Below are positions 1 to 10,962 of a stretch of DNA of 64,000 nt, piece after piece. This DNA comes from Lepisosteus oculatus (Eukaryota; Chordata; Actinopteri; Semionotiformes; Lepisosteidae). The notes under the pieces are model-generated. The model saw only the letters and a program-made list of their open reading frames with translations, was not told where the DNA came from and made no database searches. Position 1 is the stretch's first letter. Every line of letters starts with the position of its first letter. Location of the stretch: contig NC_090699.1 in the NCBI RefSeq assembly GCF_040954835.1, positions 16,547,817 through 16,611,816 of the forward strand, in the 5' to 3' direction. The position numbers were made by a program, and so were the translations under genes.

Positions 1-477
1 TTTACGGCGAAATTACGTCTATACGTATATATACATCGCCTCGACGTATAATCAACGTCGAATTGCAACCGTAAAATCGACGACATGAATAAACGCATAT
101 ATAACGTCGAAAACACATCTAACACAGTGCCTGAGGCTTTTTACTGTATGTATCGTGTGTGCCGCAACTAGGAGTATACGGCACTCTGCACAGTGCACGA
201 AGTAAATTATTTTGGCAGTAATTAATTTATTATATTTACTATATGTATTATACACGTGTAGATTAATTACTGCCAAAATAATTTACTTCGTAATTAACAG
301 TAAAAAGCCTCAGGCACTGTGTTAGATGTGTTTTCGACGTTATATATGCGTTTATTCATGTCGTCGATTTTACGGTTGCAATTCGACGTTGATTATACGT
401 CGAGGCGACGTATATATACGTATAGACGTAATTTCGCCGTAAATATACGTATATTCGACGAATCAATGCCCACTGGG
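1..477. mobile_element. Right end of a fold-back DNA transposon (copy 1, cut by the window edge)
   Basis: This is nearly identical to 16,815-17,291 of the complete copy, including the terminal TGCCCACTGGG. It forms a long palindrome: bases 1-175 pair with about 298-445 and bases 201-228 pair with 262-289, around an AT-rich loop. The right flank (AACGAGCC, 478-485) is the 5' end of a minus-strand tRNA-Pro gene, the same insertion site as the complete copy. I see no coding sequence in it. Confidence 0.85.
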
Positions 478-479
478 AA

Positions 480-485
480 CGAGCC
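480..485 (-). pseudogene. tRNA-Pro(TGG) 5' stub left by the transposon insertion
   Basis: Only the first six bases of the gene (GGCTCG on the minus strand) are in the window. The rest would lie beyond the transposon, left of position 1. The position matches the split gene at 14,374-17,299. Confidence 0.7.
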
Positions 486-674
486 ACAGCGACTCTTCCG
501 CTTCTGTGTTGTCAGCGAGCTGGAGGACGGGGGGAGGCGTCATTCGCTCGTCCCGTCAGACCTTCATCAATAAGTCAAGAAAGCCGACTGCCTTGCAGGC
601 GAAGGGCAGTGGACGGCGCCCGGTAAGAGGGGAACAAGCGGCACAAGGCGACGCCGAGGAGGAAGGGACAGCGA

Positions 675-747
675 GGGGGATTAGCTCACATGGTAGAGCG
701 CTCGCTTTGCATGCGAGAGGTAGCGGGATCGATGCCCGCATCCTCCA
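675..747 (+). tRNA. tRNA-Ala(TGC), reference copy
   Basis: The 73-nt gene folds as a cloverleaf. The acceptor stem carries the G3-T70 wobble pair that is the main alanine identity element. The anticodon loop TTTGCAT between CTCGC and GCGAG gives anticodon TGC. The B box is of the GGATCGATGCC type found in vertebrate tRNA-Ala genes. CCA is not encoded. Downstream there is no TTTT for about 95 bases; the first run of three T's comes after a GC-rich stretch. Confidence 0.97.
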
Positions 748-1154
748 GGTGTACGCTGAGCGCTCGGTGTGCCGAAAGGTGTCCTTTAAACCCTGATCAC
801 ACCTTGCGAGGAGAGTGTGGATCGTTTAACAGCCACGCCCCCTTTTCATCTTCTCTCTGGCTTAAGTGCGTCTCCGCCACTCTCTCTTGACACTTCATGG
901 CAGCATGTCAGAGGTCCGAGTGATGTCTTTAATGGCTGAGTGAGGGCACGATGCTGAAGCAGAGAGGCCATTTCAGCCAGAGAGACTTGTGCTAGGTGAG
1001 CTGTGAAAGACAGACTCGCGACAGAAACAAAGCCCCAAAGTCTCGGGTGAGATCAAAAGGCAAATGCAACACCCAGCAGCGGGTGTCGCAAGATTAGGGA
1101 ACAGGCGTCTGAAATCCCTGTGAGGCAAACTTTCCGGCCCGCGTGCCGCAGCTG

Positions 1155-1227
1155 GCCTCGTTGGCATAGTAGGTAGCGCGTCAGTCTCATAATCTGAAGG
1201 TCGTGAGTTCGATCCTCACACAGGGCA
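1155..1227 (+). tRNA. tRNA-Met(CAT), elongator type, with two stem mismatches
   Basis: The gene is 73 nt with anticodon loop CTCATAA (CAT) and T-arm GTGAG TTCGATC CTCAC. It matches the vertebrate elongator tRNA-Met and differs from the initiator. This copy has A at position 12 (predicted A12-C23 mismatch) and A at position 68 (predicted C5-A68 mismatch), so it may work poorly. The trailer has TTTCTT about 10 bases downstream rather than a clean TTTT. Confidence 0.93.
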
Positions 1228-1713
1228 GGGCCACTCGCTTTCTTGCTCTTCTCAGACACTTGCAGCAACTATTCGCTCAGAACCACGTCTGCGTGCCTAC
1301 CACGTGGAAAGCGTCACCAAAGCCGCACCCCTTTCCTACATAACACTCACATTCAGAGTTAAGTCCACAAATTTGCCCTAACTTTCGCTGGCGCTGCTGT
1401 CAGCCTGCCCCTGTTGCCGATGAAAGGCTCACACAGCGTCATGACAGTTGCAAAACAATGTTCCACACTCCGTAAGCAACAACTTCAGTGTTTCAAGTCA
1501 CCCGATATGCCGAGAGTCAAAGGAGCGCAAAACCCCAAGCGTCAAAAGACAAGATGAGTTGATGGAAAGAGCATTGAATTGAGGAGCACAAAAGTTCAGC
1601 TCGTACAATAGGCAAGGAAGGTCTATTCGTGCGTCTTCATCGCACTTGAAAGGACTGCCTTGCAGACCAAGGGCAGCGGGCGGTAAGACATGATGCCGAG
1701 TGGCCTGAAGCGA

Positions 1714-1786
1714 GGGGGATTAGCTCAAATGGTAGAGCGCTCGCTTAGCATGCGAGAGGTAGCGGGATCGATGCCCGCATCCTCCA
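1714..1786 (+). tRNA. tRNA-Ala(AGC), reference copy
   Basis: The 73-nt gene has anticodon loop TTAGCAT (AGC, read as inosine-GC after editing) and the G3-T70 alanine identity pair. It differs from the Ala(TGC) gene of the same unit at only two bases, position 16 and the first anticodon base. The trailer begins with a hairpin-prone segment (CTGGAGCTCTGGGAGCCAG) followed by TTT; the first TTTT is about 150 bases away. Confidence 0.97.
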
Positions 1787-2517
1787 GGTGCGAGTCTGGA
1801 GCTCTGGGAGCCAGGTGCTCTCCTTTAGCCTCTGCGACTTCTGATAGGTTCTCCTCCACTCAACGTCCTTCAGCTGTCAAGCATTAAAGGGCCACGCCTC
1901 CTTCCCCACCTCAGTCTGCACCGAGTGCGTCTCCGGCATTTTCTCGTCCGATTTGGCAGCTTAGCAAATGAAAAGTATATCCGAGTGAAAACGGTGGTGA
2001 GAATACTCTCACGAATCCTTAGAAGACGTGCGTTTGATCAACGATTGCTTAACATTCACATTCGAGCCATCAAGCTCGTAGTTTTCCTTCAAATATTGAA
2101 AGCTGTCAGCGAGCACATCACGCTCTGCAGGACGGTGAAGTATTTGGAGTACTTCAACAGAAAGAAGAGCAGACAGCTCCACAAATATGCGAGGCGCAGA
2201 GAGCGCAAGGCGAGCCCCGCACACGTTTCGGTGGCTGAGAGAGGGCGGTTTTTGCTTCTGCATTTCTCAAGTAATGGCGCATGACGACAAGCGATCGCGG
2301 TGCTCATTTACCACATAGCGGTGAGGAGTTTTCAGGACGTGTTCTTTTGAACGAGCAACGAGGTTGCCGCCTTGGACAGCTGACTGCACGCTGGCATTGT
2401 GCCACGTGATGAGGATTGACCAGGCTCCTTCAGTCATCAGTCACCTTCCATCGTTTGCCGTAAGCAGACGCTGCGAGGTGATGTGGATATCAGGTCCCAG
2501 GAGTGTGGAAGAGGAGG

Positions 2518-2521
2518 AAAA
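2518..2521 (-). terminator. Pol III terminator of tRNA-Pro
   Basis: AAAA on the + strand is TTTT on the minus strand, directly after the discriminator base. The same four bases lie next to every Pro gene in the array, including the split one at 14,374. Pro is the only tRNA of the unit with a canonical close terminator. Confidence 0.85.
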
Positions 2522-2593
2522 GGGCTCGTCCGGGATTTGAACCCGGGACCTCTCGCACCCAAAGCGAGAATCATACGCCTAGACCAACGAGCC
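2522..2593 (-). tRNA. tRNA-Pro(TGG), reference copy
   Basis: Read on the minus strand, the 72-nt gene starts GGCTCGTTGG. It has anticodon loop TTTGGGT (TGG), T-arm CCGGG TTCAAAT CCCGG and discriminator C, matching vertebrate tRNA-Pro. A TTTT run follows immediately. Confidence 0.97.
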
Positions 2594-2782
2594 ACAGCGA
2601 CTCTTCCGCTTCTGTGTTGTCAGCGAGCTGGAGGACGGGGGGAGGCGTCATTCGCTCGTCCCGTCAGACCTTCATCAATAAGTCAAGAAAGCCGACTGCC
2701 TTGCAGGCGAAGGGCAGTGGACGGCGCCCGGTAAGAGGGGAACAAGCGGCACAAGGCGACGCCGAGGAGGAAGGGACAGCGA

Positions 2783-2855
2783 GGGGGATTAGCTCACATG
2801 GTAGAGCGCTCGCTTTGCATGCGAGAGGTAGCGGGATCGATGCCCACATCCTCCA
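2783..2855 (+). tRNA. tRNA-Ala(TGC), variant
   Basis: Position 64 is A instead of G, predicting a C50-A64 mismatch in the T-stem. The rest matches the copy at 675. Confidence 0.94.
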
Positions 2856-3262
2856 GGTGTACGCTGAGCGCTCGGTGTGCCGAAAGGTGTCCTTTAACCC
2901 CTGATCACACCTTGCGAGGAGAGTGTGGAGCGTTTAGCAGCCACGCCCCCTTTTCATCTTCTCTCTGGCTTAAGTGCGTCTCCGCCACTCTCTCTTGACA
3001 CTTCATGGCAGCATGTCAGAGGTCCGAGTGATGTCTTTAATGGCTGAGTGAGGGCACGATGCTGAAGCAGAGAGGCCATTTCAGCCAGAGAGACTTGTGC
3101 TAGGTGAGCTGTGAAAGACAGACTCGCGACAGAAACAAAGCCCCAAAGTCTCGGGTGAGATCAAAAGGCAAATGCAACACCCAGCAGCGGGTGTCGCAAG
3201 ATTAGGGAACAGGCGTCTGAAATCCCTGTGAGGCAAACTTTCCGGCCTGAGTGCCACAGCTG

Positions 3263-3335
3263 GCCTCGTTGGCATAGTAGGTAGCGCGTCAGTCTCATAA
3301 TCTGAAGGTCGTGAGTTCGATCCTCACACGGGGCA
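3263..3335 (+). tRNA. tRNA-Met(CAT), variant
   Basis: A at position 12 gives an A12-C23 mismatch in the D-stem, shared only with the copy at 1155. The acceptor stem is normal here. Confidence 0.94.
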
Positions 3336-3734
3336 GGGCCACTCGCTTTCTTGCTCTTCTCAGACACTTGCAGCAACTATTCGCTCAGAACCACGTCTGC
3401 ATGCCTACCACGTGGAAAGCGTCACCTTTACACGGGAGAGGAGCAAAGCCGCACCCCTTTCCTACATAACACTCACATTCAGAGTTAAGTCCACAAATTT
3501 GCCCTAACTTTCGCTGGCGCTGCTGTCAGCCTGCCCCTGTTGCCGATGAAAGGCTCACACAGCGTCATGACAGTTGCAAAACAATGTTCCACACTCCGTA
3601 AGCAACAACTTCAGTGTTTCAAGTCACCCGATATGCCGAGAGTCAAAGGAGCGCAAAACCCCAAGCGTCAAAAGACAAGATGAGTTGATGGAAAGAGCAT
3701 TGAATTGAGGAGCACAAAAGTTCAGCTCGTACAA

Positions 3735-3755
3735 TAGGCAAGGGAGGTGATGTGG
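3735..3755. other. Deletion junction of the short unit
   Basis: The text jumps from the Ala(AGC) upstream spacer (AATAGGCAAGG) straight to the spacer next to Pro (GAGGTGATGTGG). About 857 bp are missing compared with a 2126-bp unit, and the Ala(AGC) gene with them. Only a short GAGG/AAGG similarity is visible at the join. Confidence 0.85.
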
Positions 3756-3790
3756 ATATCAGGTCCCAGGAGTGTGGAAGAGGAGGAAAA

Positions 3791-3862
3791 GGGCTCGTCC
3801 GGGATTTGAACCCGGGACCTCTCGCACCCAAAGCGAGAATCATACGCCTAGACCAACGAGCC
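3791..3862 (-). tRNA. tRNA-Pro(TGG)
   Basis: Array consensus, same as the copy at 2522. Confidence 0.97.
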
Positions 3863-4051
3863 ACGGCGACTCTTCCGCTTCTGTGTTGTCAGCGAGCTGG
3901 AGGACGGGGGGAGGCGTCATTCGCTCGTCCCGTCAGACCTTCATCAATAAGTCAAGAAAGCCGACTGCCTTGCAGGCGAAGGGCAGTGGACGGCGCCCGG
4001 TAAGAGGGGAACAAGCGGCACAAGGCGACGCCGAGGAGGAAGGGACAGCGA

Positions 4052-4124
4052 GGGGGATTAGCTCACATGGTAGAGCGCTCGCTTTGCATGCGAGAGGTAG
4101 CGGGATCGATGCCCGCATCCTCCA
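4052..4124 (+). tRNA. tRNA-Ala(TGC)
   Basis: Array consensus, same as the copy at 675. Confidence 0.97.
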
Positions 4125-4531
4125 GGTGTACGCTGAGCGCTCGGTGTGCCGAAAGGTGTCCTTTAACCCCTGATCACGCCTTGCGAGGAGAATGTGGAGC
4201 ATTTAGCAGCCACGCCCCCTTTTCATCTTCTCTCTGGCTTAAGTGCGTCTCCGCCACTCTCTCTTGACACTTCATGGCAGCATGTCAGAGGTCCGAGTGA
4301 TGTCTTTAATGGCTGAGTGAGGGCACGATGCTGAAGCAGAGAGGCCATTTCAGCCAGAGAGACTTGTGCTAGGTGAGCTGTGAAAGACAGACTCGCGACA
4401 GAAACAAAGCCCCAAAGTCTCGGGTGAGATCAAAAGGCAAATGCAACACCCAGCAGCGGGTGTCGCAAGATTAGGGAACAGGCGTCTGAAATCCCTGTGA
4501 GGCAAACTTTCCGGCCCAAGTGCCGCAGCTG

Positions 4532-4604
4532 GCCTCGTTGGCGTAGTAGGTAGCGCGTCAGTCTCATAATCTGAAGGTCGTGAGTTCGATCCTCACACGG
4601 GGCA
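4532..4604 (+). tRNA. tRNA-Met(CAT), consensus form
   Basis: This is the array consensus: G12 pairs with C23 and G68 pairs with C5, so the mismatches of the copy at 1155 are absent. Confidence 0.97.
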
Positions 4605-5090
4605 GGGCCACTCGCTTTCTTGCTCTTCTCAGACACTTGCAGCAACTATTCGCTCAGAACCACGTCTGCGTGCCTACCACGTGGAAAGCGTCACCAAAGC
4701 CGCACCCCTTTCCTACATAACACTCACATTCAGAGTTAAGTCCACAAATTTGCCCTAACTTTCGCTGGCGCTGCTGTCAGCCTGCCCCTGTTGCCGATGA
4801 AAGGCTCACACAGCGTCATGACAGTTGCAAAACAATGTTCCACACTCCGTAAGCAACAACTTCAGTGTTTCAAGTCACCCGATATGCCGAGAGTCAAAGG
4901 AGCGCAAAACCCCAAGCGTCAAAAGACAAGATGAGTTGATGGAAAGAGCATTGAATTGAGGAGCACAAAAGTTCAGCTCGTACAATAGGCAAGGAAGGTC
5001 TATTCGTGCGTCTTCATCGCACTTGAAAGGACTGCCTTGCAGACCAAGGGCAGCGGGCGGTAAGACATGATGCCGAGAGGCCTGAAGCGA

Positions 5091-5163
5091 GGGGGATTAG
5101 CTCAAATGGTAGAGCGCTCGCTTAGCATGCGAGAGGTAGCGGGATCGATGCCCGCATCCTCCA
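5091..5163 (+). tRNA. tRNA-Ala(AGC)
   Basis: Array consensus, same as the copy at 1714. Confidence 0.97.
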
Positions 5164-5898
5164 GGTGCGAGTCTGGAGCTCTGGGAGCTAGGTGCTCTCC
5201 TTTAGCCTCTGCGACTTCTGATAGGTTCTCCTCCACTCAACGTCCTTCAGCTGTCAAGCATTAAAGGGCCACGCCTCCTTCCCCACCTCAGTCTGCACCG
5301 AGTGCGTCTCCGGCATTTTCTCGTCCGATTTGGCAGCTTAGCAAATGAAAAGTATATCCGAGTGAAAACGGTGGTGAGAATACTCTCACGAATCCTTAGA
5401 AGACGTGCGTTTGATCAACGATTGCTTAACATTCACATTCGAGCCATCAAGCTCGTAGTTTTCCTTCAAATATTGAAAGCTGTCAGCGAGCACATCATGC
5501 TCTGCAGGACGGTGAAGTATTTGGAGTACTTCAACAGAAAGAAGAGCAGACAGCTCCACAAATATGCGAGGCGCAGAGAGCGCAAGGCGAGCCCCGCACA
5601 CGTTTCGGTGGCTGAGAGAGGGCGGTTTTTGCTTCTGCATTTCTCAAGTAATGGCGCATGACGACAAGCGATCGCGGTGCTCATTTACCACATAGCGGTG
5701 AGGAGTTTTCAGGACGTGTTCTTTTGAACGAGCAACGAGGTTGCCGCCTTGGACAGCTGACTGCAAGCTGGCATTGTGCCACGTGATGAGGATTGACCAG
5801 GCTCCTTCAGTCATCAGTCACCTTCCATCGTTTGCCGTAAGCAGACGCTGCGAGGTGATGTGGATATCAGGTCCCAGGAGTGTGGAAGAGGAGGAAAA

Positions 5899-5970
5899 GG
5901 GCTCGTCCGGGATTTGAACCCGGGACCTCTCGCACCCAAAGCGAGAATCATACGCCTAGACCAACGAGCC
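5899..5970 (-). tRNA. tRNA-Pro(TGG)
   Basis: Array consensus. Confidence 0.97.
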
Positions 5971-6159
5971 ACAGCGACTCTTCCGCTTCTGTGTTTTCAG
6001 CAAGCTGGAGGACGGGGGGAGGCGTCATTCGCTCCTCCTGTCAGACCTTCATCAATAAGTCAAGAAAGCCGACTGCCTTGCAGGCGAAGGGCAGTGGACG
6101 GCGCCCGGTAAGAGGGGAACAAGCGGCACAAGGCGACGCCGAGGAGGAAAGGACAGCGA

Positions 6160-6232
6160 GGGGGATTAGCTCACCTGGTAGAGCGCTCGCTTTGCATGCG
6201 AGAGGTAGCGGGATCGATGCCCGCATCCTCCA
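6160..6232 (+). tRNA. tRNA-Ala(TGC), variant
   Basis: The D-loop reads CACCTGG instead of CACATGG, a change in an unpaired base. Confidence 0.96.
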
Positions 6233-6637
6233 GGTGTGCGCTGAGCGCTCGGTGTGCCGAAAGGTGTCCTTTAACCCCTGATCACGCCTTGCGAGGAGAG
6301 TGTGGAGCGTTTAGCAGCCACGCCCCCTTTTCATCTTCTCTCTGGCTTAAGTGCGTCTCCGCCACTCTCTTGACACTTCATGGCAGCATGTCAGAGGTCC
6401 GAGTGATGTCTTTAATGGTTGAGTGAGGGCACGATGCTGAAGCAGAGAGGCCATTTCAGCCAGAGAGACTTGTGCTAGGTGAGCTGTGAAAGACAGACTC
6501 GCGACAGAAACAAAGCCCCAAAGTCTCGGGTGAGATCAAAAGGCAAATGCAACACCCAGCAGTGGGCGTCGCAAGATTAGGGAACAGGCGTCTGAAATCC
6601 CTGTGAGGCAAACTTTCCGGCCCGAGTGCCGCAGCTG

Positions 6638-6710
6638 GCCTCGTTGGCGTAGTAGGTAGCGCGTCAGTCTCATAATCTGAAGGTCGTGAGTTCGATCCTC
6701 ACACGGGGCA
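6638..6710 (+). tRNA. tRNA-Met(CAT)
   Basis: Array consensus, as at 4532. Confidence 0.97.
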
Positions 6711-7214
6711 GGGCCACTCGCTTTCTTGCTCTTCTCAGACACTTGCAGCAACTATTCGCTCAGAACCACGTCTGCGTGCCTACCACGTGGAAAGCGTCAC
6801 CTTTACACGGGAGAGGAGCAAAGCCGCACCCCTTTCCTACATAACACTCACATTCAGAGTTAAGTCCACAAATTTGCCCTAACTTTCGCTGGCGCTGCTG
6901 TCAGCCTGCCCCTGTTGCCGATGAAAGGCTCACACAGCGTCATGACAGTTGCAAAACAATGTTCCACACTCCGTAAGCAACAACTTCAGTGTTTCAAGTC
7001 ACCCGATATGCCGAGAGTCAAAGGAGCGCAAAACCCCAAGCGTCAAAAGACAAGATGAGTTGATGGAAAGAGCATTGAATTGAGGAGCACAAAAGTTCAG
7101 CTCGTACAATAGGCAAGGAAGGTCTATTCGTGCGTCTTCATCGCACTTGAAAGGACTGCCTTGCAGACCAAGGGCAGCGGGCGGTAAGACATGATGCCGA
7201 GAGGCCTGAAGCGA

Positions 7215-7287
7215 GGGGGATTAGCTCAAATGGTAGAGCGCTCGCTTAGCATGCGAGAGGTAGCGGGATCGATGCCCGCATCCTCCA
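7215..7287 (+). tRNA. tRNA-Ala(AGC)
   Basis: Array consensus. Confidence 0.97.
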
Positions 7288-8022
7288 GGTGCGAGTCTGG
7301 AGCTCTGGGAGCCAGGTGCTCTCCTTTAGCCTCTGCGACTTCTGATAGGTTCTCCTCCGCTCAACGTCCTTCAGCTGTCAAGCATTGAAGGGCCACGCCT
7401 CCTTCCCCACCTCAGTCTGCACCGAGTGCGTCTCCGGCATTTTCTCGTCCGATTTGGCAGCTTAGCAAATGAAAAGTATATCCGAGTGAAAACGGTGGTG
7501 AGAATACTCTCACGAATCCTTAGAAGACGTGCGTTTGATCAACGATTGCTTAACATTCACATTCGAGCCATCAAGCTCGTAGTTTTCCTTCAAATATTGA
7601 AAGCTGTCAGCGAGCACATCACGCTCTGCAGGACGGTGAAGTATTTGGAGTACTTCAACAGAAAGAAGAGCAGACAGCTCCACAAATATGCGAGGCGCAG
7701 AGAGCGCAAGGCGAGCCCCGCACACGTTTCGGTGGCTGAGAGAGGGCGGTTTTTGCTTCTGCATTTCTCAAGTAATGGCGCATGACGACAAGCGATCGCG
7801 GTGCTCATTTACCACATAGCGGTGAGGAGTTTTCAGGACGTGTTCTTTTGAACGAGCAACAAGGTTGCCGCCTTGGACAGCTGACTGCACGCTGGCATTG
7901 TGCCACGTGATGAGGATTGACCAGGCTCCTTCAGTCATCAGTCACCTTCCATCGTTTGCCGTAAGCAGACGCTGCGAGGTGATGTGGATATCAGGTCCCA
8001 GGAGTGTGGAAGAGGAGGAAAA

Positions 8023-8094
8023 GGGCTCGTCCGGGATTTGAACCCGGGACCTCTCACACCCAAAGCGAGAATCATACGCCTCGACCAACGAGCC
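8023..8094 (-). tRNA. tRNA-Pro(TGG), variant
   Basis: There are two differences from consensus: one in the anticodon stem, turning a G-C pair into G-T, and one in the D-loop (TCGAG for TCTAG). Confidence 0.94.
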
Positions 8095-8283
8095 ACAGCG
8101 ACTCTTCCGCTTCTGTGTTGTCAGCGAGCTGGAGGACGGGGGGAGGCGTCATTCGCTCGTCCCGTCAGACCTTCATCAATAAGTCAAGAAAGCCGACTGC
8201 CTTGCAGGCGAAGGGCAGTGGACGGCGCCCGGTAAGAGGGGAACAAGCGGCACAAGGCGACGCCGAGGAGGAAGGGACAGCGA

Positions 8284-8356
8284 GGGGGATTAGCTCACAT
8301 GGTAGAGCGCTCGCTTTGCATGCGAGAGGTAGCGGGATCGATGCCTGCATCCTCCA
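8284..8356 (+). tRNA. tRNA-Ala(TGC), variant
   Basis: C63 is T, giving a tolerable G51-T63 wobble in the T-stem. Confidence 0.95.
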
Positions 8357-8763
8357 AGTGTACGCTGAGCACTCGGTGTGCCGAGAGGTGTCCTTTAACC
8401 CCTGATCACACCTTGTGAGGAGAGTGTGGAGCGTTTAGCAGCCACGCCCCCTTTTCATCTTCTCTCTGGCTTAAGTGCGTCTCCGCCACTCTCTCTTGAC
8501 ACTTCATGGCAGCATGTCAGAGGTCCGAGTGATGTCTTTAATGGCTGAGTGAGGGCACGATGCTGAAGCAGAGAGGCCATTTCAGCCAGAGAGACTTGTG
8601 CTAGGTGAGCTGTGAAAGACAGACTCGCGACAGAAACAAAGCCCCAAAGTCTCGGGTGAGATCAAAAGGCAAATGCAACACCCAGCAGCGGGTGTCGCAA
8701 GATTAGGGAACAGGCGTCTGAAATCCCTGTGAGGCAAACCTTCCTGCCCGAGTGCCGCAGCTG

Positions 8764-8836
8764 GCCTCGTTGGCGTAGTAGGTAGCGCGTCAGTCTCATA
8801 ATCTGAAGGTCGTGAGTTCGATCCTCACACGGGGCA
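8764..8836 (+). tRNA. tRNA-Met(CAT)
   Basis: Array consensus. Confidence 0.97.
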
Positions 8837-9340
8837 GGGCCACTCGCTTTCTTGCTCTTCTCAGACACTTGCAGCAACTATTCGCTCAGAACCACGTCTG
8901 CGTGCCTACCACGTGGAAAGCGTCACCTTTACACGGGAGAGGAGCAAAGCCGCACCCCTTTCCTACATAACACTCACATTCAGAGTTAAGTCCACAAATT
9001 TGCCCTAACTTTCGCTGGCGCTGCTGTCAGCCTGCCCCTGTTGCCGATGAAAGGCTCACACAGCGTCATGACAGTTGCAAAACAATGTTCCACACTCCGT
9101 AAGCAACAACTTCAGTGTTTCAAGTCACCCGATATGCCGAGAGTCAAAGGAGCGCAAAACCCCAAGCGTCAAAAGACAAGATGAGTTGATGGAAAGAGCA
9201 TTGAATTGAGGAGCACAAAAGTTCAGCTCGTACAATAGGCAAGGAAGGTCTATTCGTGCGTCTTCATCGCACTTGAAAGGACTGCCTTGCAGACCACGGG
9301 CAGCGGGCGGTAAGACATGATGCCGAGAGGCCTGAAGCGA

Positions 9341-9413
9341 GGGGGATTAGCTCAAATGGTAGAGCGCTCGCTTAGCATGCGAGAGGTAGCGGGATCGATG
9401 CCCGCATCCTCCA
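9341..9413 (+). tRNA. tRNA-Ala(AGC)
   Basis: Array consensus. Confidence 0.97.
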
Positions 9414-10148
9414 GGTGTGAGTCTGGAGCTCTGGGAGCCAGGTGCTCTCCTTTAGCCTCTGCGACTTCTGATAGGTTCTCCTCCGCTCAACGTCCTTCAG
9501 CTGTCAAGCATTGAAGGGCCACGCCTCCTTCCCCACCTCAGTCTGCACCGAGTGCGTCTCCGGCATTTTCTCGTCCGATTTGGCAGCTTAGCAAATGAAA
9601 AGTATATCCGAGTGAAAACGGTGGTGAGAATACTCTCACGAATCCTTAAAAGACGTGCGTTTGATCAACGATTGCTTAACATTCACATTCGAGCCATCAA
9701 GCTCGTAGTTTTCCTTCAAATATTGAAAGCTGTCAGCGAGCACATCACGCTCTGCAGGACGGTGAAGTATTTGGAGTACTTCAACAGAAAGAAGAGCAGA
9801 CAGCTCCACAAATATGCGAGGCGCAGAGAGCGCAAGGCGAGCCTCGCACACGTTTCGGTGGCTGAGAGAGGGCGGTTTTTGCTTCTGCATTTCTCAAGTA
9901 ATGGCGCATGACGACAAGCGATCGCGGTGCTCATTTACCACATAGCGGTGAGGAGTTTTCAGGACGTGTTCTTTTGAACGAGCAACGAGGTTGCCGCCTT
10001 GGACAGCTGACTGCACGCTGGCATTGTGCCACGTGATGAGGATTGACCAGGCTCCTTCAGTCATCAGTCACCTTCCATCGTTTGCCGTAAGCAGACGCTG
10101 CGAGGTGATGTGGATATCAGGTCCCAGGAGTGTGGAAGAGGAGGAAAA

Positions 10149-10220
10149 GGGCTCGTCCGGGATTTGAACCCGGGACCTCTCGCACCCAAAGCGAGAATCA
10201 TACGCCTAGACCAACGAGCC
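10149..10220 (-). tRNA. tRNA-Pro(TGG)
   Basis: Array consensus. Confidence 0.97.
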
Positions 10221-10409
10221 ACAGCGACTCTTTCGCTTCTGTGTTGTCAGCGAGCTGGAGGACGGGGGGAGGCGTCATTCGCTCGTCCCGTCAGACCTTC
10301 ATCATTAAGTCAAGAAAGCCGACTGCCTTGCAGGCGAAGGGCAGTGGACGGCGCCCGGTAAGAGGGGAACAAGCGGGACAAGGCGACGCCGAGGAGGAAG
10401 GGACAGCAA

Positions 10410-10482
10410 GGGGGATTAGCTCACATGGTAGAGCGCTCGCTTTGCATGCGAGAGGTAGCGGGATTGATGCCCGCATCCTCCA
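10410..10482 (+). tRNA. tRNA-Ala(TGC), B-box variant
   Basis: The near-invariant C56 of the T-loop is T (GGATTGATGCC). This base is part of the B box bound by TFIIIC and of the D-loop/T-loop contact, so this copy may be weak or silent. The cloverleaf is otherwise intact. Confidence 0.9.
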
Positions 10483-10889
10483 GGTGGCCGCTGAGCGCTT
10501 GGTGTGCCGAAAAGTGTCCTTTAACCCCTGATCACGCCTTGCGAGGAGAGTGTGGAGCGTTTAGCAGCCACGCCCCCTTTTCATCTTCTCTCTGGCTTAA
10601 GTGCGTCTCCGCCACTCTCTCTTGACACTTCATGGCAGCATGTCAGAGGTCCGAGTGATGTCTTTAATGGCTGAGTGAGGGCACGATGCTGAAGCAGAGA
10701 GGCCATTTCAGCCAGAGAGACTTGTGCTAGGTGAGCTGTGAAAGACAGACTCGTGACAGAAACAAAGCCCCAAAGTCTCGGGTGAGATTAAAAGGCAAAT
10801 GCAACACCCAGCAGCGGGTGTCGCAAGATTAGGGAACAGGCGTCTGAAATCCCTGTGAGGCAAACTTTCCGGCCCGAGTGCCGCAGCTG

Positions 10890-10962
10890 GCCTCGTTGGC
10901 GTAGTAGGTAGCGCGTCAGTCTCATAATCTGAAGGTCGTGAGTTCGATCTTCACACGGGGCA
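10890..10962 (+). tRNA. tRNA-Met(CAT), variant
   Basis: C61 is T, so the T-stem closing pair becomes G53-T61. Confidence 0.94.

Noticed and set aside
1925-2284. A 119-aa or 125-aa basic frame in the Ala(AGC)-Pro spacer, histone-like at first glance
   Set aside because: No histone motif is present, a 16-bp indel changes the frame and C-terminus in four units, and antisense frames of similar length exist. No evidence of coding.
2415-2500. Possible C/D box snoRNA around GTGATGA in the Pro-side spacer
   Set aside because: A C-box-like word is present on each strand, but no D box (CTGA) lies at the right distance and there is no terminal stem.
2483-2904. Open reading frames of 83-139 aa that recur in every unit
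   Set aside because: They run across tRNA-Pro and tRNA-Ala genes on both strands, change length with small indels, and have no protein-like pattern. They recur only because the DNA repeats.
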